DNA from: CAVXWV01 sp963695415
Lineage (GTDB): Bacteria; Chloroflexota; Anaerolineae; Anaerolineales; UBA4823
Reading direction: 5' to 3'
DNA: 64,000 nucleotides
NCBI GenBank assembly: GCA_963695415.1
Contig: CAVOGL010000003.1
Coordinates: 62,001-126,000, forward strand
In this document: piece by piece, positions 46,080-55,722 of the stretch
How the letters are laid out: each line of letters begins with the position of its first letter
Numbering within the stretch: the stretch's first letter is position 1
The notes under the pieces: model-generated
What the model was told of the DNA's origin: nothing
The model's database searches: none
The model's input: the letters and a program-made list of their open reading frames with translations, nothing else
Made by a program: the position numbers and the translations under genes

Positions 46080-46099
46080 GGCGGACACACAGGTCCGCC
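46080..46099. repeat. 20-bp palindromic element, copy 2, within a larger inverted repeat
   Basis: GGCGGACACACAGGTCCGCC has 7-bp arms GGCGGAC/GTCCGCC and lies 11 bp after the permease stop. About 35 bp further, GGGCGACCTGTGTGTC (46136-46151) is complementary to much of it, so a larger stem is also possible. It may act as a terminator or be a dispersed repeat; a near-reverse complement occurs at 38180-38199. Confidence 0.6.
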
Positions 46100-46285
46100 T
46101 TTACAAAAAAATTGATACCACTCAAAAATGTAGTGGGCGACCTGTGTGTCACCCCACACCTGCTGTGCGTCAAAATCTGGCTAGATCTCGATTAAGACGA
46201 ATAGCATATGGCAGGCGCTCAGGCGAGGGGGTAAAATAAAAGCGCGACTTACGCTTCTGATCCAAATCCACATTATGATACAAAT

Positions 46286-48475
46286 ATGACAGAAACGAAC
46301 CAATCCGAAACAACCACACCTGAAAATTCCAATACTGAACAGACCGAGCACCAGGCTAGCACAGATATGCCTGAGGCAGACATGCTGGGCAGAGACCATC
46401 CCCCGACTTTCCGCCTGCATTTAGGCGCGGCTTATTACCCCGAACATTGGCCCGAAGAGCGATGGGAGGAAGAGATCGACCTGATGAAGGCTGCGAACAT
46501 GTCGGTCATCCGCCTGGCAGAATTCGCCTGGTCGAGCCTGCAGCCGTCCAAAGGGAAGTACAAAATGGACTGGCTGGCGCGTGTGATCGAGCTGCTGTCT
46601 GAAAATGATATCCTCACCGTGCTGGGGACACCCACTGCCGCGCCGCCAGCCTGGCTGACAGCAGCCTCTCCAGAGACTGTGGCAGTCGATGAATTTGGGC
46701 GGCGGGCACAGCACGGCAACCGCTGCCACTACTGCGTCAATTCTGCTGCATACCATGAAGCCACCCGGCGGATCGTCAGCAGGATGGCGAAGCAGTTCGG
46801 CTCGGACCACAACGTGATCGGCTGGCAAATCGACAACGAGTTCAGTCGTGTGTGTTACTGCGATATTTGCCGGGGGAAATTCCAGGAATTCCTCAAAGAG
46901 CGTCACGGCAGCCTGGACGTTTTGAACCAGCGCTGGTCAACGGCGTACTGGAGCCAGACGTATTCCGCCTGGGAGCAGATTCCGATCCCAATTGGAAATC
47001 ACAACCCGGGATTGATGCTGGACTTTAAGCGTTTTGTTACCCACAGCTACCGCAGTTTTCAAAAACTGCAGATCGATGCGCTGCGCCCTCACCTGCACGA
47101 GGGTGCCTGGATCACGCACAACTTCATGGGCTGGTTCGACGGTTTTGATCATTACCAGCTGGCGGAAGATCTGGACATCGCCTCGTGGGACGATTACGTG
47201 GGCACGGGTCATTATGATTATCTAAACCACAGTGCAGTGCATGCACTGACGCGCGGGTTTAAACAGAAAAATTTCTGGGTGATGGAGACGCAGCCAGGAA
47301 ACGTCAACTGGTCCACGGTCAACAACATGCTGGATCGGGGTGAGGCACGGGCGATGGCGTGGCAGGGGGTGGCGCACGGCGCCGATGCGATCCTTTACTG
47401 GCAGTGGCGTTCAGCGCTGGGCGGGCAGGAGCAGTACCACGGCAGCCTGGTCGACCAATCCGGGCAGCCGCGGCTTTTCTACGAGGAGGCAGCCCAGATT
47501 GGCGAAGAATTTGCAAAAGTCTCAGACCTATTGGAAGATTCGGCGCCGAAGGCGCGCGTGGCGATGATTTTTGATTACGAAAGCCGCTGGGCGATTGGGT
47601 GGCAGAAGCACCATCAGGACTTCGATTATGTTGAGCATTTCCGCCATTACTACCGTTCGTTCGCGCTGCGCAACGTGGCTGTGGATATCCTTTCGGCGAA
47701 ATCCCTGCATGATGTTTCTCAATTAAAACCTTACAAGATTGTTGTTGCTCCTGCTTTGAACATCTCCACCGAAATCCAGGCAAAAGTGCTGGGAGATTTC
47801 ACCCGTCGAGGCGGTCATCTTGTCCTGACACTGCGTACCGGGATGAAAGATGAGCACAATGCATTGATACCCATACGCCAGCCGGGCTACATGACCGAAT
47901 TCTCTGGTATGGAAGTTGAGGAATATTTCGCACTGGATGAGCCGGTCCCGATGAAGGGCAGCCTGATCGATGGGCACGCGCGCATTTGGGCTGAACGATT
48001 GAAACTGACCGGTAAGTTTGTCCTGCCCATGGGGAAATACAAGCGGTCCAACGGCTGGTTGGATGACGCACCGGGGATCAGTGTGACCGGCGTGCTGGGA
48101 GGTCCCGGGTTGGTTTATTATATTGGCGCATATTTGGATGATGTCTCCCAACAAATCATGGTGGACCGTTTTTTGTTCAATGCCCAGATCAAGCCGATCA
48201 ATACCCCGGACGATGTTGAAGTACGCACACGGGTGAAGACGGTCGAGTTCGTCGATGAGAATGGGGTCGAAACGGGCGAGTCGATTGAGTTAGAAATTTA
48301 TATTGTGATCAACCATTCCCGCCAGGATAAGACAGTCTGGCTGCCGTGGCTGGCGTTAGAGCACCTGACCGGCGAAGTGATCGAAGAAGGTTTGAACCTG
48401 GGACCATATGGTGTCGGGGTTATTACCAAAATTGAGGAAGAATTGATCGAAGAATTTCTGGAAGAGGAGGGGTAG
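46286..48475 (+). CDS. Beta-galactosidase, glycoside hydrolase family 42
   Basis: The protein has 729 residues. An acidic, Thr/Glu-rich N-terminal 40 residues precede the TIM-barrel start LGAAYYPEHWPEERW. VIGWQIDNEFS holds the acid/base Glu and FWVMETQPGNVNWS the nucleophile Glu. NRCHYC and CYCDICRGKF supply the four Cys that bind zinc in GH42. A trimerisation domain and a C-terminal beta domain follow. The enzyme hydrolyses terminal beta-galactosides inside the cell (no signal peptide). No strong ribosome site is seen at ATG 46286, so a start at an internal Met (residues 28-33) is possible. It follows the ABC importer. Confidence 0.92.
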   Translation: MTETNQSETTTPENSNTEQTEHQASTDMPEADMLGRDHPPTFRLHLGAAYYPEHWPEERWEEEIDLMKAANMSVIRLAEFAWSSLQPSKGKYKMDWLARVIELLSENDILTVLGTPTAAPPAWLTAASPETVAVDEFGRRAQHGNRCHYCVNSAAYHEATRRIVSRMAKQFGSDHNVIGWQIDNEFSRVCYCDICRGKFQEFLKERHGSLDVLNQRWSTAYWSQTYSAWEQIPIPIGNHNPGLMLDFKRFVTHSYRSFQKLQIDALRPHLHEGAWITHNFMGWFDGFDHYQLAEDLDIASWDDYVGTGHYDYLNHSAVHALTRGFKQKNFWVMETQPGNVNWSTVNNMLDRGEARAMAWQGVAHGADAILYWQWRSALGGQEQYHGSLVDQSGQPRLFYEEAAQIGEEFAKVSDLLEDSAPKARVAMIFDYESRWAIGWQKHHQDFDYVEHFRHYYRSFALRNVAVDILSAKSLHDVSQLKPYKIVVAPALNISTEIQAKVLGDFTRRGGHLVLTLRTGMKDEHNALIPIRQPGYMTEFSGMEVEEYFALDEPVPMKGSLIDGHARIWAERLKLTGKFVLPMGKYKRSNGWLDDAPGISVTGVLGGPGLVYYIGAYLDDVSQQIMVDRFLFNAQIKPINTPDDVEVRTRVKTVEFVDENGVETGESIELEIYIVINHSRQDKTVWLPWLALEHLTGEVIEEGLNLGPYGVGVITKIEEELIEEFLEEEG

Positions 48476-48476
48476 T

Positions 48477-49040
48477 ATGAAAGTGCTGGTTATCGGTTCC
48501 AGCCCCAATACGGACGGTTTGACGGCTGCCTGCATGTCCGCTGCTTCCACAGGGATCAGCGCTGCAGGTGCCGGAGTCTCAGAGGCGCGTTTGAACGACC
48601 TGAAAATCGCAAGCTGTGAAGCCTGCGGCAACGGCTGGGGCACCTGCCTGGACGAACACCGCTGCCAGGTAGAGGACGATTTCCAGGGCTTGCACCAGCA
48701 GTGCCTGGATGCGGATGCCCTGGTGTTGGTGACGCCAGTCTATTGGGGGGAGATGTCGGAAGCCAGCAAAGCATTCACAGACCGCCTGCGGCGTTGTGAA
48801 GCCACGCGGCGTGAGGAGAGCCAGTTGAAGGGCAAACCCGTGGTCGCAATTGCTGCTGCAGGGGGGAGCGGTAACGGGATGATCACCTGCCTGGCGAGTA
48901 TGGAACGCTGGATCGAACACGTCCGCCTGCGGAAATTCGATTTTATCCCGGTCAACCGCTGGAACCGCCCGGTCAAGCTGGAGCTGATCAAGCAGTCTGC
49001 AAAATTGATGGTTGAGCTCAAAGTAAGCGGCGAAATTTGA
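48477..49040 (+). CDS. Flavodoxin-like NADPH-dependent FMN reductase family protein
   Basis: This 187-residue protein starts one base after the GH42 stop (TAGTATG). KVLVIGSSPNTDGLT is the phosphate-binding loop for FMN, and ALVLVTPVYWGEMSEASKAFTDRL is the second FMN-contacting segment. A Cys-rich piece IASCEACGNGWGTCLDEHRC (residues about 43-62) is characteristic of iron-sulfur flavoprotein-like members, here with four Cys. It probably reduces a flavin or a small acceptor. Its place inside a glycan-degradation operon is unexplained. Confidence 0.83.
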   Translation: MKVLVIGSSPNTDGLTAACMSAASTGISAAGAGVSEARLNDLKIASCEACGNGWGTCLDEHRCQVEDDFQGLHQQCLDADALVLVTPVYWGEMSEASKAFTDRLRRCEATRREESQLKGKPVVAIAAAGGSGNGMITCLASMERWIEHVRLRKFDFIPVNRWNRPVKLELIKQSAKLMVELKVSGEI

Positions 49041-49041
49041 G

Positions 49042-51108
49042 ATGGTTGCAGAGAATTTCCTGATCCTCGAAGTTGAATCGCTGCTGGGAACGATAAGGCG
49101 CATACCCTGCGAGCCTGTGCTGGAAGGCTGGCATCCCGCGCCAGAGACTAAGACCAGATTGCACAGCCAGGTTTATGAAGCTCACGTGATCGGAGACGGC
49201 ATATCGTTTTCGCTGTCACCGGGAGCGCTGGCGGATTTTTCGGTTATCAGCGCCGACTTCCTGCTCGAGGGCAGCCAGCTGGCTGTTTTTGTGCTGGAAT
49301 TGGGGGAGTCCGTGTCAGGCAGGACCTTTGGCTACAGCTTCGGCTTATTGAACGCCTGCTCCGCCCGGCTGCGCCTGCCCTTGGAAGCAGTCAGCCAGAA
49401 CCGCTGGATGTATCCGCGGGAGGGCGCGCTGCTCAAGCCCAGGTGCCAGGGGGATCGCGTCGATCTGGAAAAGGTCGACCGGGTCAGTTTGAAAATCGAA
49501 CGCAAGGCTGATGTTGCTGCCCGTTTTCACATGACGCCTGTGGTCGCTTCTCAGGCGGAACCGCCCCTGCTGGCAGAACCTTACCTGCCCCAGGGTGTCT
49601 TATTGGACGATTTGGGTCAGAGCACACTGCATGATTGGGAAGGCAAAAGCGGCAGCCTGGCGGAAGTCAAGGAACGCCTGCACCAACAGCACCACGATAC
49701 CGGTTTTCAAACCACATACCCTGAATTTTCGAAGTGGGGGGGCTGGCTGGGAAAGAATTTTGGTGCCAGCGGTTATTTCCGCACGCACCATGATGGTGAG
49801 CGCTGGTGGCTGGTCGACCCGGATGGATACGCTTTCTGGTCAGCCGGGGTGGATTGTGTGCGTGTGGACACCGATGCCAACATCCAGGGGCTGGAAAGCG
49901 CCCTGGCGTGGCTGCCGGAGGCTGATGGTGAGTTCGCCCCTGCTTTCGGTCCGGAAGGCAGTGTTCGCCAAGGGAAAATGTTCAACTACCTGGCAGCCAA
50001 CCTGGTGCGGACTTTTGGAGCCAGTGACTGGTACCGTAAATGGGCTGAGATTGTCATCGCCGAACTGCGCCGCATGCGTTTCAACACGGTGGCGAACTGG
50101 TCGGATTGGGAAATTGCCAGACAGGCGGGGATGCCCTATGTGCGACCTCTTGGAGGATCAACGATCGATTTTCCAACGGTGTATCGTGACTTTCCGGACG
50201 TGTTCCACCCGGATTTTGCAACTGCTGCGGTGGAATTTGCACAGCCACTCAAAAAAACCGCCCAGGACCCGGCTTTCATCGGGTATTTCTTGATGAACGA
50301 GCCCACCTGGGGTTTCGCAGGGGAATCGCCCGCGGTTGGTATGCTTTTTAACACAGCGGAATGTTATTCGCGCAGTGAATTGGCTGCCTTCCTTCGAGAA
50401 AGATATGGCAGCGAACAGGCTCTCAGCGAGAGTTGGGCGCTGGAAGGTGGGGACAGACAGCTGGCATTTGCCGAGGTTGCGTCCGGGGAATGGGCGCTGA
50501 CCTTGTCCCCCAGAGCTATAGCCGATCTGGATGATTTCAGCGAGATCATGGTCGAACGCTTTTTCGGCACGCTGAGCAGAACATGCCGTGAGGTCGACCC
50601 TAATCACCTCAACCTGGGCATCCGTTATTACACTATTCCACCGAAGTGGGCGTTAAAAGGTATGCGCTATTTCGATGTTTTCAGCATGAACTGCTACAAG
50701 ACGCGCCTGCCCGCCGATGAGATGGCACAGATCAGCCAGTTAATGTCTCAACCGATCATGATCGGAGAATGGCATTTTGGGGCACTGGATGTGGGACTGC
50801 CAGCCAGCGGTATCGGGCATGTGCCAGATCAGGAAGGGCGCGGGAAGGCATATCGGGTGTATTTGGAGGATGCCGCGGCAAAACCCTGGTGTGTGGGTGT
50901 GCATTACTTCATCCTTTATGACCAGTCAGCGCTGGGCAGGTTCGACGGCGAGAACTACAACATTGGATTCCTTGACGTCTGCCACCGACCTTACCAGCCC
51001 CTGGTTGAGGCAGCTATCGCCAGTCACGAGCGCATGTATGCGGTTGCTTCTGGCGATGTGGACCCATATGACGACGAGCCGCAATACCTCCCATTATTGT
51101 TTCTATGA
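49042..51108 (+). CDS. Clan GH-A glycosidase resembling GH50 agarases
   Basis: The protein has 688 residues. An N-terminal beta-rich domain (to about residue 180) is followed by a catalytic barrel. WWLVDPDGYAFWSAGVDCV is a typical entrance strand, the acid/base Glu is likely in GYFLMNEPTW, and the nucleophile in MIGEWHFGALDVG. The C-terminal WCVGVHYFILYDQSALGR and ENYNIGFLDV resemble GH50 beta-agarases. No signal peptide is seen. It begins one base after the flavodoxin stop and overlaps the next gene (ATGA). Agarose-type galactan breakdown would fit the GH42 neighbour, but the family assignment is by memory of motifs and needs a search. Confidence 0.7.
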   Translation: MVAENFLILEVESLLGTIRRIPCEPVLEGWHPAPETKTRLHSQVYEAHVIGDGISFSLSPGALADFSVISADFLLEGSQLAVFVLELGESVSGRTFGYSFGLLNACSARLRLPLEAVSQNRWMYPREGALLKPRCQGDRVDLEKVDRVSLKIERKADVAARFHMTPVVASQAEPPLLAEPYLPQGVLLDDLGQSTLHDWEGKSGSLAEVKERLHQQHHDTGFQTTYPEFSKWGGWLGKNFGASGYFRTHHDGERWWLVDPDGYAFWSAGVDCVRVDTDANIQGLESALAWLPEADGEFAPAFGPEGSVRQGKMFNYLAANLVRTFGASDWYRKWAEIVIAELRRMRFNTVANWSDWEIARQAGMPYVRPLGGSTIDFPTVYRDFPDVFHPDFATAAVEFAQPLKKTAQDPAFIGYFLMNEPTWGFAGESPAVGMLFNTAECYSRSELAAFLRERYGSEQALSESWALEGGDRQLAFAEVASGEWALTLSPRAIADLDDFSEIMVERFFGTLSRTCREVDPNHLNLGIRYYTIPPKWALKGMRYFDVFSMNCYKTRLPADEMAQISQLMSQPIMIGEWHFGALDVGLPASGIGHVPDQEGRGKAYRVYLEDAAAKPWCVGVHYFILYDQSALGRFDGENYNIGFLDVCHRPYQPLVEAAIASHERMYAVASGDVDPYDDEPQYLPLLFL

Positions 51109-52283
51109 GGAATAAGGCATCTATGAATTCTCGCGAACGCGTCCTCGCCGCCATTAACCACCAGCCTGTTGACCGGGTACCGACCGATATCTGGGCGACC
51201 GGGGAAGTGATGGACAGGTTGAAGGCACATTTTGGTAGCCTTGATGCAGCCATGGATTTCCTGCACATTGACGGTATCCACGGTGTCTCTGCCCGGTACG
51301 CGGGTCCATCGCTTGGGGCGTTCCCTCCCGGGACGGATGAGTCCAGCGCTGTTTTTTACGGCATCTGGGGGATGCGCTTGCGGCGGCAGGAGTATGTCTC
51401 GGACATGGACCAGGAAGCCTGGGACGTAGCCCAGGAAACCCGGGACGTAGCCCAGGATGCCTTGGACAGCGCCCCGGAACAGAGCCGCGGCGTGTATCTG
51501 GAACAGGCGAATTTTCCACTGGCTGACTGTAAAACACTGGACGACCTGGAAGCGTTCCCATGGCCTTCAGCTGACTGGTTCGATTATTCTGGTATGAGGC
51601 AGGAGGCTGAAAAGCTGCACCGCAACAAGGCAGTGAGCTGCGGTTACATGGCGCCGTTTTACCTGCACAACCTGCTGCGCGGGCTGGAAACCTCATTGAT
51701 GGACCCGCATGATGATGCGGCATTCACACACATGCTGATCAGCAAAATCTGTGATTTCGAATACGAGTACCACCTGCGTATGTTCGAAGCCACCGAAGGT
51801 CTGGTCGATATTGCCCAGGTGACCGACGATCTGGGGAGCCAGGCAGGACCGATGATCAGCCTGAAGACCTACCGTGAGTTTTACAAGCCTCAGCACAAAC
51901 GTTTTATAGACCTGTGCCACCAGTTTGGCATTAAGGTGTTCCACCATGACGACGGTTCAATGCGCGCTTTCCTGCCCGACCTTATTGAGATTGGTATCGA
52001 CATTCTCAACCCGGTGCAGTGGACCTGCCCTGGTATGGACATGGTGGCGCTGAAACGTGATTTCGGGGACGCTCTGGCATTCCATGGGGCGGTGGACAAC
52101 CAGCAGGTGCTGCCGTTCGGCACGCCTGAGGATGTTCGGACCGAGGTACGTCACTGCATCGATGCGCTTGCCAGTGACGGCACGGGTTACATCCTGGCGC
52201 CATGCCATAATCTGCAGGTAGTCTCACCGCTTGACAATATCATTGCCATGTACGATGAAGCCTATCATTATGGCAGGTTCTAG
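51105..52283 (+). CDS. URO-D superfamily protein in the glycan locus
   Basis: The protein has 392 residues, or 386 if ATG 51123 is used. It has a URO-D fold: MNSRERVLAAINHQPVDRVPTD is the usual start, and FHHDDGSMRAFLPDLIEIGIDILNPVQ follows the barrel pattern. The His-x-Cys of MtaA-type enzymes is replaced by HHDD, and a Cys remains in YILAPCHN. It may decarboxylate or demethylate a small molecule, but it lacks the zinc-thiolate pair. Residues about 106-119 are a 21-bp tandem duplication, DVAQETRDVAQDAL. Overlaps the GH50-like gene by four bases. Confidence 0.8.
   Translation: MRNKASMNSRERVLAAINHQPVDRVPTDIWATGEVMDRLKAHFGSLDAAMDFLHIDGIHGVSARYAGPSLGAFPPGTDESSAVFYGIWGMRLRRQEYVSDMDQEAWDVAQETRDVAQDALDSAPEQSRGVYLEQANFPLADCKTLDDLEAFPWPSADWFDYSGMRQEAEKLHRNKAVSCGYMAPFYLHNLLRGLETSLMDPHDDAAFTHMLISKICDFEYEYHLRMFEATEGLVDIAQVTDDLGSQAGPMISLKTYREFYKPQHKRFIDLCHQFGIKVFHHDDGSMRAFLPDLIEIGIDILNPVQWTCPGMDMVALKRDFGDALAFHGAVDNQQVLPFGTPEDVRTEVRHCIDALASDGTGYILAPCHNLQVVSPLDNIIAMYDEAYHYGRF
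51421..51462 (+). repeat. 21-bp in-frame tandem duplication
   Basis: GGGACGTAGCCCAGG followed by AAACCC recurs as GGGACGTAGCCCAGG followed by ATGCCT. It adds a helical DVAQ-type heptad to the URO-D family protein. Confidence 0.75.
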
Positions 52284-52418
52284 GCTGCATCCTGTCTCAG
52301 GGTTTGCGGGGTGGTCCGAAGAAGTTATTTGTGAGCCGAATTCTTGCAAAGCCTCCAGACCAAACTATGGAGTAGAATAGACCGAAAATATTTCTCCCTC
52401 AAAAAGAAAGGTGTTCAA

Positions 52419-53513
52419 ATGGAAGAATTTGATAGAAAACAAAAACAAATCCAGGATCTTCTGGTGGAGCATAAAGCTGACGCATTGCTGCTGCAGCGCG
52501 CCAGCAGCTTTGCCTGGGCAACGTGCGGAGCATCTTCCTATATTAATACGGCTTCGACGGAGGGTCTGGCGTCTTTACTGATCACTGCGGACGACAGGTA
52601 CCTGATTACCACCAACATCGAGGCAACCCGGTTAGATAAAGAAGAGGGACTGGTGCAGCAGGGCTGGGAGCTTCAAGCAGCGCCCTGGTACGAAACTGTT
52701 GACACCGTGGGGAAGTTGGTGAAGGGTGGAAAACTGGCGGTTGATGGACCGCACCCTGGTGCAGTCGATCTAAGCGCCCAGGTGTCTGCTCTGCGTACCA
52801 GCCTGGGTGCGGAGGAAGTTGCGCGTTTTCGCATCCTGGGCAAGCTGTGCGCGGCTGCTATGGATGAAGCGATCCGCAAAGTGCGACCGGGCATGAGTGA
52901 ATTTGAAATCGCCGGTCTGCTGGCAGGTGCGGCTGAAAGCCGGGGCGTGCAGGCGATCGTCAACCTGGTCGCTACGGATGAACGCATTTACCAGTACCGC
53001 CACCCGCTGCCCACAGAAAAGACCATGGACCGTTACGCCATGATCGTGCTGTGCGGCAGGCGCTGGGGGTTGGTCTGTTCGATCACCCGCCTGGTCCATT
53101 TCGGACGGATCGAAGATGAGCTGTTGCGCAAGCAGGAAGCCGTTGCCTCAGTGGACGCGGTCTTTATCAATAGCACCCGTCCGGGGGCAAAATTGGGCGA
53201 TGTCTTTTCTAAAGCCGTGGCGACGTACGAAAAATTCGGGTTTGGGGATGAGTGGCGTCTGCACCACCAGGGTGGACCCGCTGCTTATGAGCCGCGCGAG
53301 TGGATCGCCACGCTTGCATCCACGGATCTTGTAATAACCAACCAGGCTTACGCCTGGAACCCTTCGATCACCGGCACTAAATCGGAGGACACGATATTGG
53401 TGGGGGAGGATGGAAATGAAGTGCTGACGGTTATTGACGGTTGGCCAAACTATGCTATTCAGGCGGCGGGCAAGGAAATCAATAGACCGGTTATCCTGGA
53501 GATCGTCGAATGA
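52419..53513 (+). CDS. M24/creatinase-fold protein lacking recognisable metal ligands
   Basis: The protein has 364 residues from ATG 52419 (behind GAAAGG). The N-terminal creatinase-type domain includes ADALLLQRASSFAWATCG. A pita-bread C-terminal domain follows with GKLCAAAMDEAIRKVRPG, MSEFEIAGLLAGAAESRG and HHQGGPAAYEPREW. In M24 peptidases the second Asp lies in GxxSDxTR. Here that place reads GLVCSITRLVHFG and the first Asp segment reads MIVLCGRRWG, so the dinuclear metal site is not apparent. It may be a creatinase-like amidinohydrolase or dimethylsulphoniopropionate-lyase-like member. It lies 135 bp after the URO-D gene and 10 bp before the adaptor gene. Confidence 0.75.
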   Translation: MEEFDRKQKQIQDLLVEHKADALLLQRASSFAWATCGASSYINTASTEGLASLLITADDRYLITTNIEATRLDKEEGLVQQGWELQAAPWYETVDTVGKLVKGGKLAVDGPHPGAVDLSAQVSALRTSLGAEEVARFRILGKLCAAAMDEAIRKVRPGMSEFEIAGLLAGAAESRGVQAIVNLVATDERIYQYRHPLPTEKTMDRYAMIVLCGRRWGLVCSITRLVHFGRIEDELLRKQEAVASVDAVFINSTRPGAKLGDVFSKAVATYEKFGFGDEWRLHHQGGPAAYEPREWIATLASTDLVITNQAYAWNPSITGTKSEDTILVGEDGNEVLTVIDGWPNYAIQAAGKEINRPVILEIVE

Positions 53514-53523
53514 GGTCATGTTG

Positions 53524-54541
53524 ATGAAAAAAATTACGTTTATTCTTGTTTTATTAATGGTTTTGTCCTCTGCATGTTCTGCCAAGTCAACGGAGCAGCA
53601 AGCCACCCCGACGCCGATCCCCACACCGGTGATTCCCACCAAACCAACCTATAAAGTACAACTCGGCACCGTTGATCAGAAGGTGAAATTTACCGGTCGG
53701 ATTGTACCGGTGGTCGAGCAGGAGCTCTTTTTCGGGGTTGGTGGGCCGTGTGGATGAGGTCTTTGTCGAGCAGGGAGAGGATGTCAAAGCAGGGGATCTC
53801 ATCGCTGTGCTGGAGACCGGGAACCGGGAATTTGACCTGCAGCGAGCCCAGATTCACCTTGAAATGGCTCAATTAGCTTACCAGGCAACGGAGATTCAAA
53901 CGCCGAAATATTCGAATACCTATTCGATCACCATGGCGCTCAAGCAAAAAGAAGTGGACCTGGCGCAGCTCAACCTGGATGAATTAAACAAAGCAGTGGC
54001 TGATGCGCGCATCGTGGCACCCATGGATGGCAGGGTCCGCGCTCTGCGCATCACTGAAGGCGCTGTCGTGGAGGCATTTAAACCGATGGTGATCGTCTCT
54101 GACCTTTCTAACCTGGAAATCAGCGCGGATGTGGGCGGTGATACACTCACCAGGCTGGCAGAGGGAATGGACGTGACCATCCACCCGGTTGTGCTCGAAG
54201 GGGACGTGCTTGATGGGACCGTTATCACACTGCCGTATCCATACGGCAGCGGGTCGAAGAATGCGACCGACCAAAGCGTGCGCATCAGCTCATTCTCCGA
54301 CCTGATCGAGGCTGGATATGAGCCGGGTGACCTGGTGGAGATACTGGCGGTGCTGGAACAATCCATCGACGCTCTCTGGCTGCCGCCGCAGGCGATCCGC
54401 ACCTTCGAGGGACGAAAATTCGTGGTTGTCAAGGACGGCGACGGACAGCGGCGTGTGGATGTGCGCACCGGACTTCAAGGTGAAGACCGGGTGGAGATCA
54501 TCGAAGGATTGGAAGAGGGCGAGGTCGTCCTCTCTCCATGA
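53524..54541 (+). CDS. Membrane-fusion (HlyD/RND-type) adaptor lipoprotein, one frameshift
   Basis: From ATG 53524 the frame encodes a signal peptide with lipobox LSSAC, a Pro/Thr linker and KFTGRIVPVVEQELFF, then is lost near 53746. Removing one C of CC gives GVGGRVDEVFVEQGEDVKAGDLIAVLE (given by its core GGRVDEVFVEQGEDV), the lipoyl-like half-motif. After a coiled coil (QLAYQATEIQTPKYS) the second half-motif DARIVAPMDGRVRAL follows, then a beta-barrel to 54541. About 338 residues. Such adaptors link inner-membrane transporters to the outside. In this locus no transporter partner lies beside it. A sensor or export role for the glycan locus remains open. Confidence 0.8.
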
Positions 54542-54572
54542 TATCGGGTGAGTTTCAGAATCCAGGGAGTAT

Positions 54573-55715
54573 ATGATGTCGACTAACGAACCCCTGCGCG
54601 TGGCGATTATCGGCACTGCGAAACGGTCCAGCTATCTCTATGCCCCATTGCTGGAAGGACTCATGAATGAAGTCCAGCTGGTGTCGGTATGGGGACGGAG
54701 TAAGGAATCAGCGCAAATTTTGGGCACTAACCTGGGGGTACCTTATTACACAGACATGGAGCGCCTGGTGCGAGAAACCGCACCGCAGATTGGTATCGTG
54801 TCGGTTGCCTACAGCGCCAATGGTGAAGTAGGCTTAATGGCGGTGCAGGCGGGTTTACATGTACTGCTGGAAACTCCCATCGCCCACAATCTTTCTGAAG
54901 CGGACGGAATCATCGCCGAGGCGAAAAAAAACAATCTGAAAATCGAGGTTGCTGAGCAGTTCCACCGCAGACCGTTTGAACAGATCAAGCTCAAATTGAT
55001 CGCAAGCGGATTGTTCGGGAAAGTGCACAGCTCTTTCAGCGATTTTGCCGGTCACGGCTATCACGGGGTCAGCGTAATGCGCAGTTACCTGGGCTTCGAT
55101 TCCAAACCGGTCCGGGTGACCGGTTTCGTGGGATCCTATCCTCTGACGGAGCACTGGTCGAGAATTGGAAATTCCTATTCAAGCCGTCAAGAGACGCAGG
55201 AACACGGCTTAATCGAATTCGAAGGGGGAGAGCTGGGGGTGTTTCACTGGACGGATGTGGGTTACGACTCTGCGCTGCGCTGGTGGCGCAGCAGCCGCTT
55301 CCTGGCGGAGAAGGGCATGGGCATTAGCGTTGGTGTCGGTTTGGAAGTGAAAGAATGGCTTTCGCTCCTGGCACCTGGGGGTGAAGCACCGCGCTTCATC
55401 ACCCTCGAGCGCCGTTGGGAGCGGGTGGATGGCGGAGCATTGGTGGCGATGGTCGCCCACACTGGTGACCCGGAACTGCCCATCGTGACGTGGGAAAATC
55501 CTTTTGCACCTGTTGGTCAATTGCACGATGATGAAATTGGGGTGGCAGGCTGCCTGATGAGCCTGGTTGATGCTGTAAGAAATGAAACTGAACCAACTTA
55601 TGGACCACACCAGGCTCGATTGGACCAGGAGATCATCCTGGCGCTCAGGGCGTCGGCAGCGGATGGCGGCATACCGGTAGCGCTGCCTCTTGAGCCGGGC
55701 AGCCAGACGAGATGA
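54573..55715 (+). CDS. Gfo/Idh/MocA-family oxidoreductase
   Basis: The protein has 380 residues (start 54573 or 54576, after AGGGAG). The Rossmann start LRVAIIGTAKRSSYLYAP is a slightly atypical GxGxxx loop. YTDMERLVRE and VSVAYSANGEVGLMAVQAGLHVLLETPIAH follow. The catalytic Lys of the usual EKP motif reads Thr (ETP) here, so the active site may differ. The beta-sheet substrate domain includes EVAEQFHRRPFEQIK and YHGVSVMRSYLGF. Members oxidise or epimerise sugars with NAD(P). It is followed by the chaperonin-like gene after seven bases. Confidence 0.85.
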   Translation: MMSTNEPLRVAIIGTAKRSSYLYAPLLEGLMNEVQLVSVWGRSKESAQILGTNLGVPYYTDMERLVRETAPQIGIVSVAYSANGEVGLMAVQAGLHVLLETPIAHNLSEADGIIAEAKKNNLKIEVAEQFHRRPFEQIKLKLIASGLFGKVHSSFSDFAGHGYHGVSVMRSYLGFDSKPVRVTGFVGSYPLTEHWSRIGNSYSSRQETQEHGLIEFEGGELGVFHWTDVGYDSALRWWRSSRFLAEKGMGISVGVGLEVKEWLSLLAPGGEAPRFITLERRWERVDGGALVAMVAHTGDPELPIVTWENPFAPVGQLHDDEIGVAGCLMSLVDAVRNETEPTYGPHQARLDQEIILALRASAADGGIPVALPLEPGSQTR

Positions 55716-55722
55716 TTTATCT

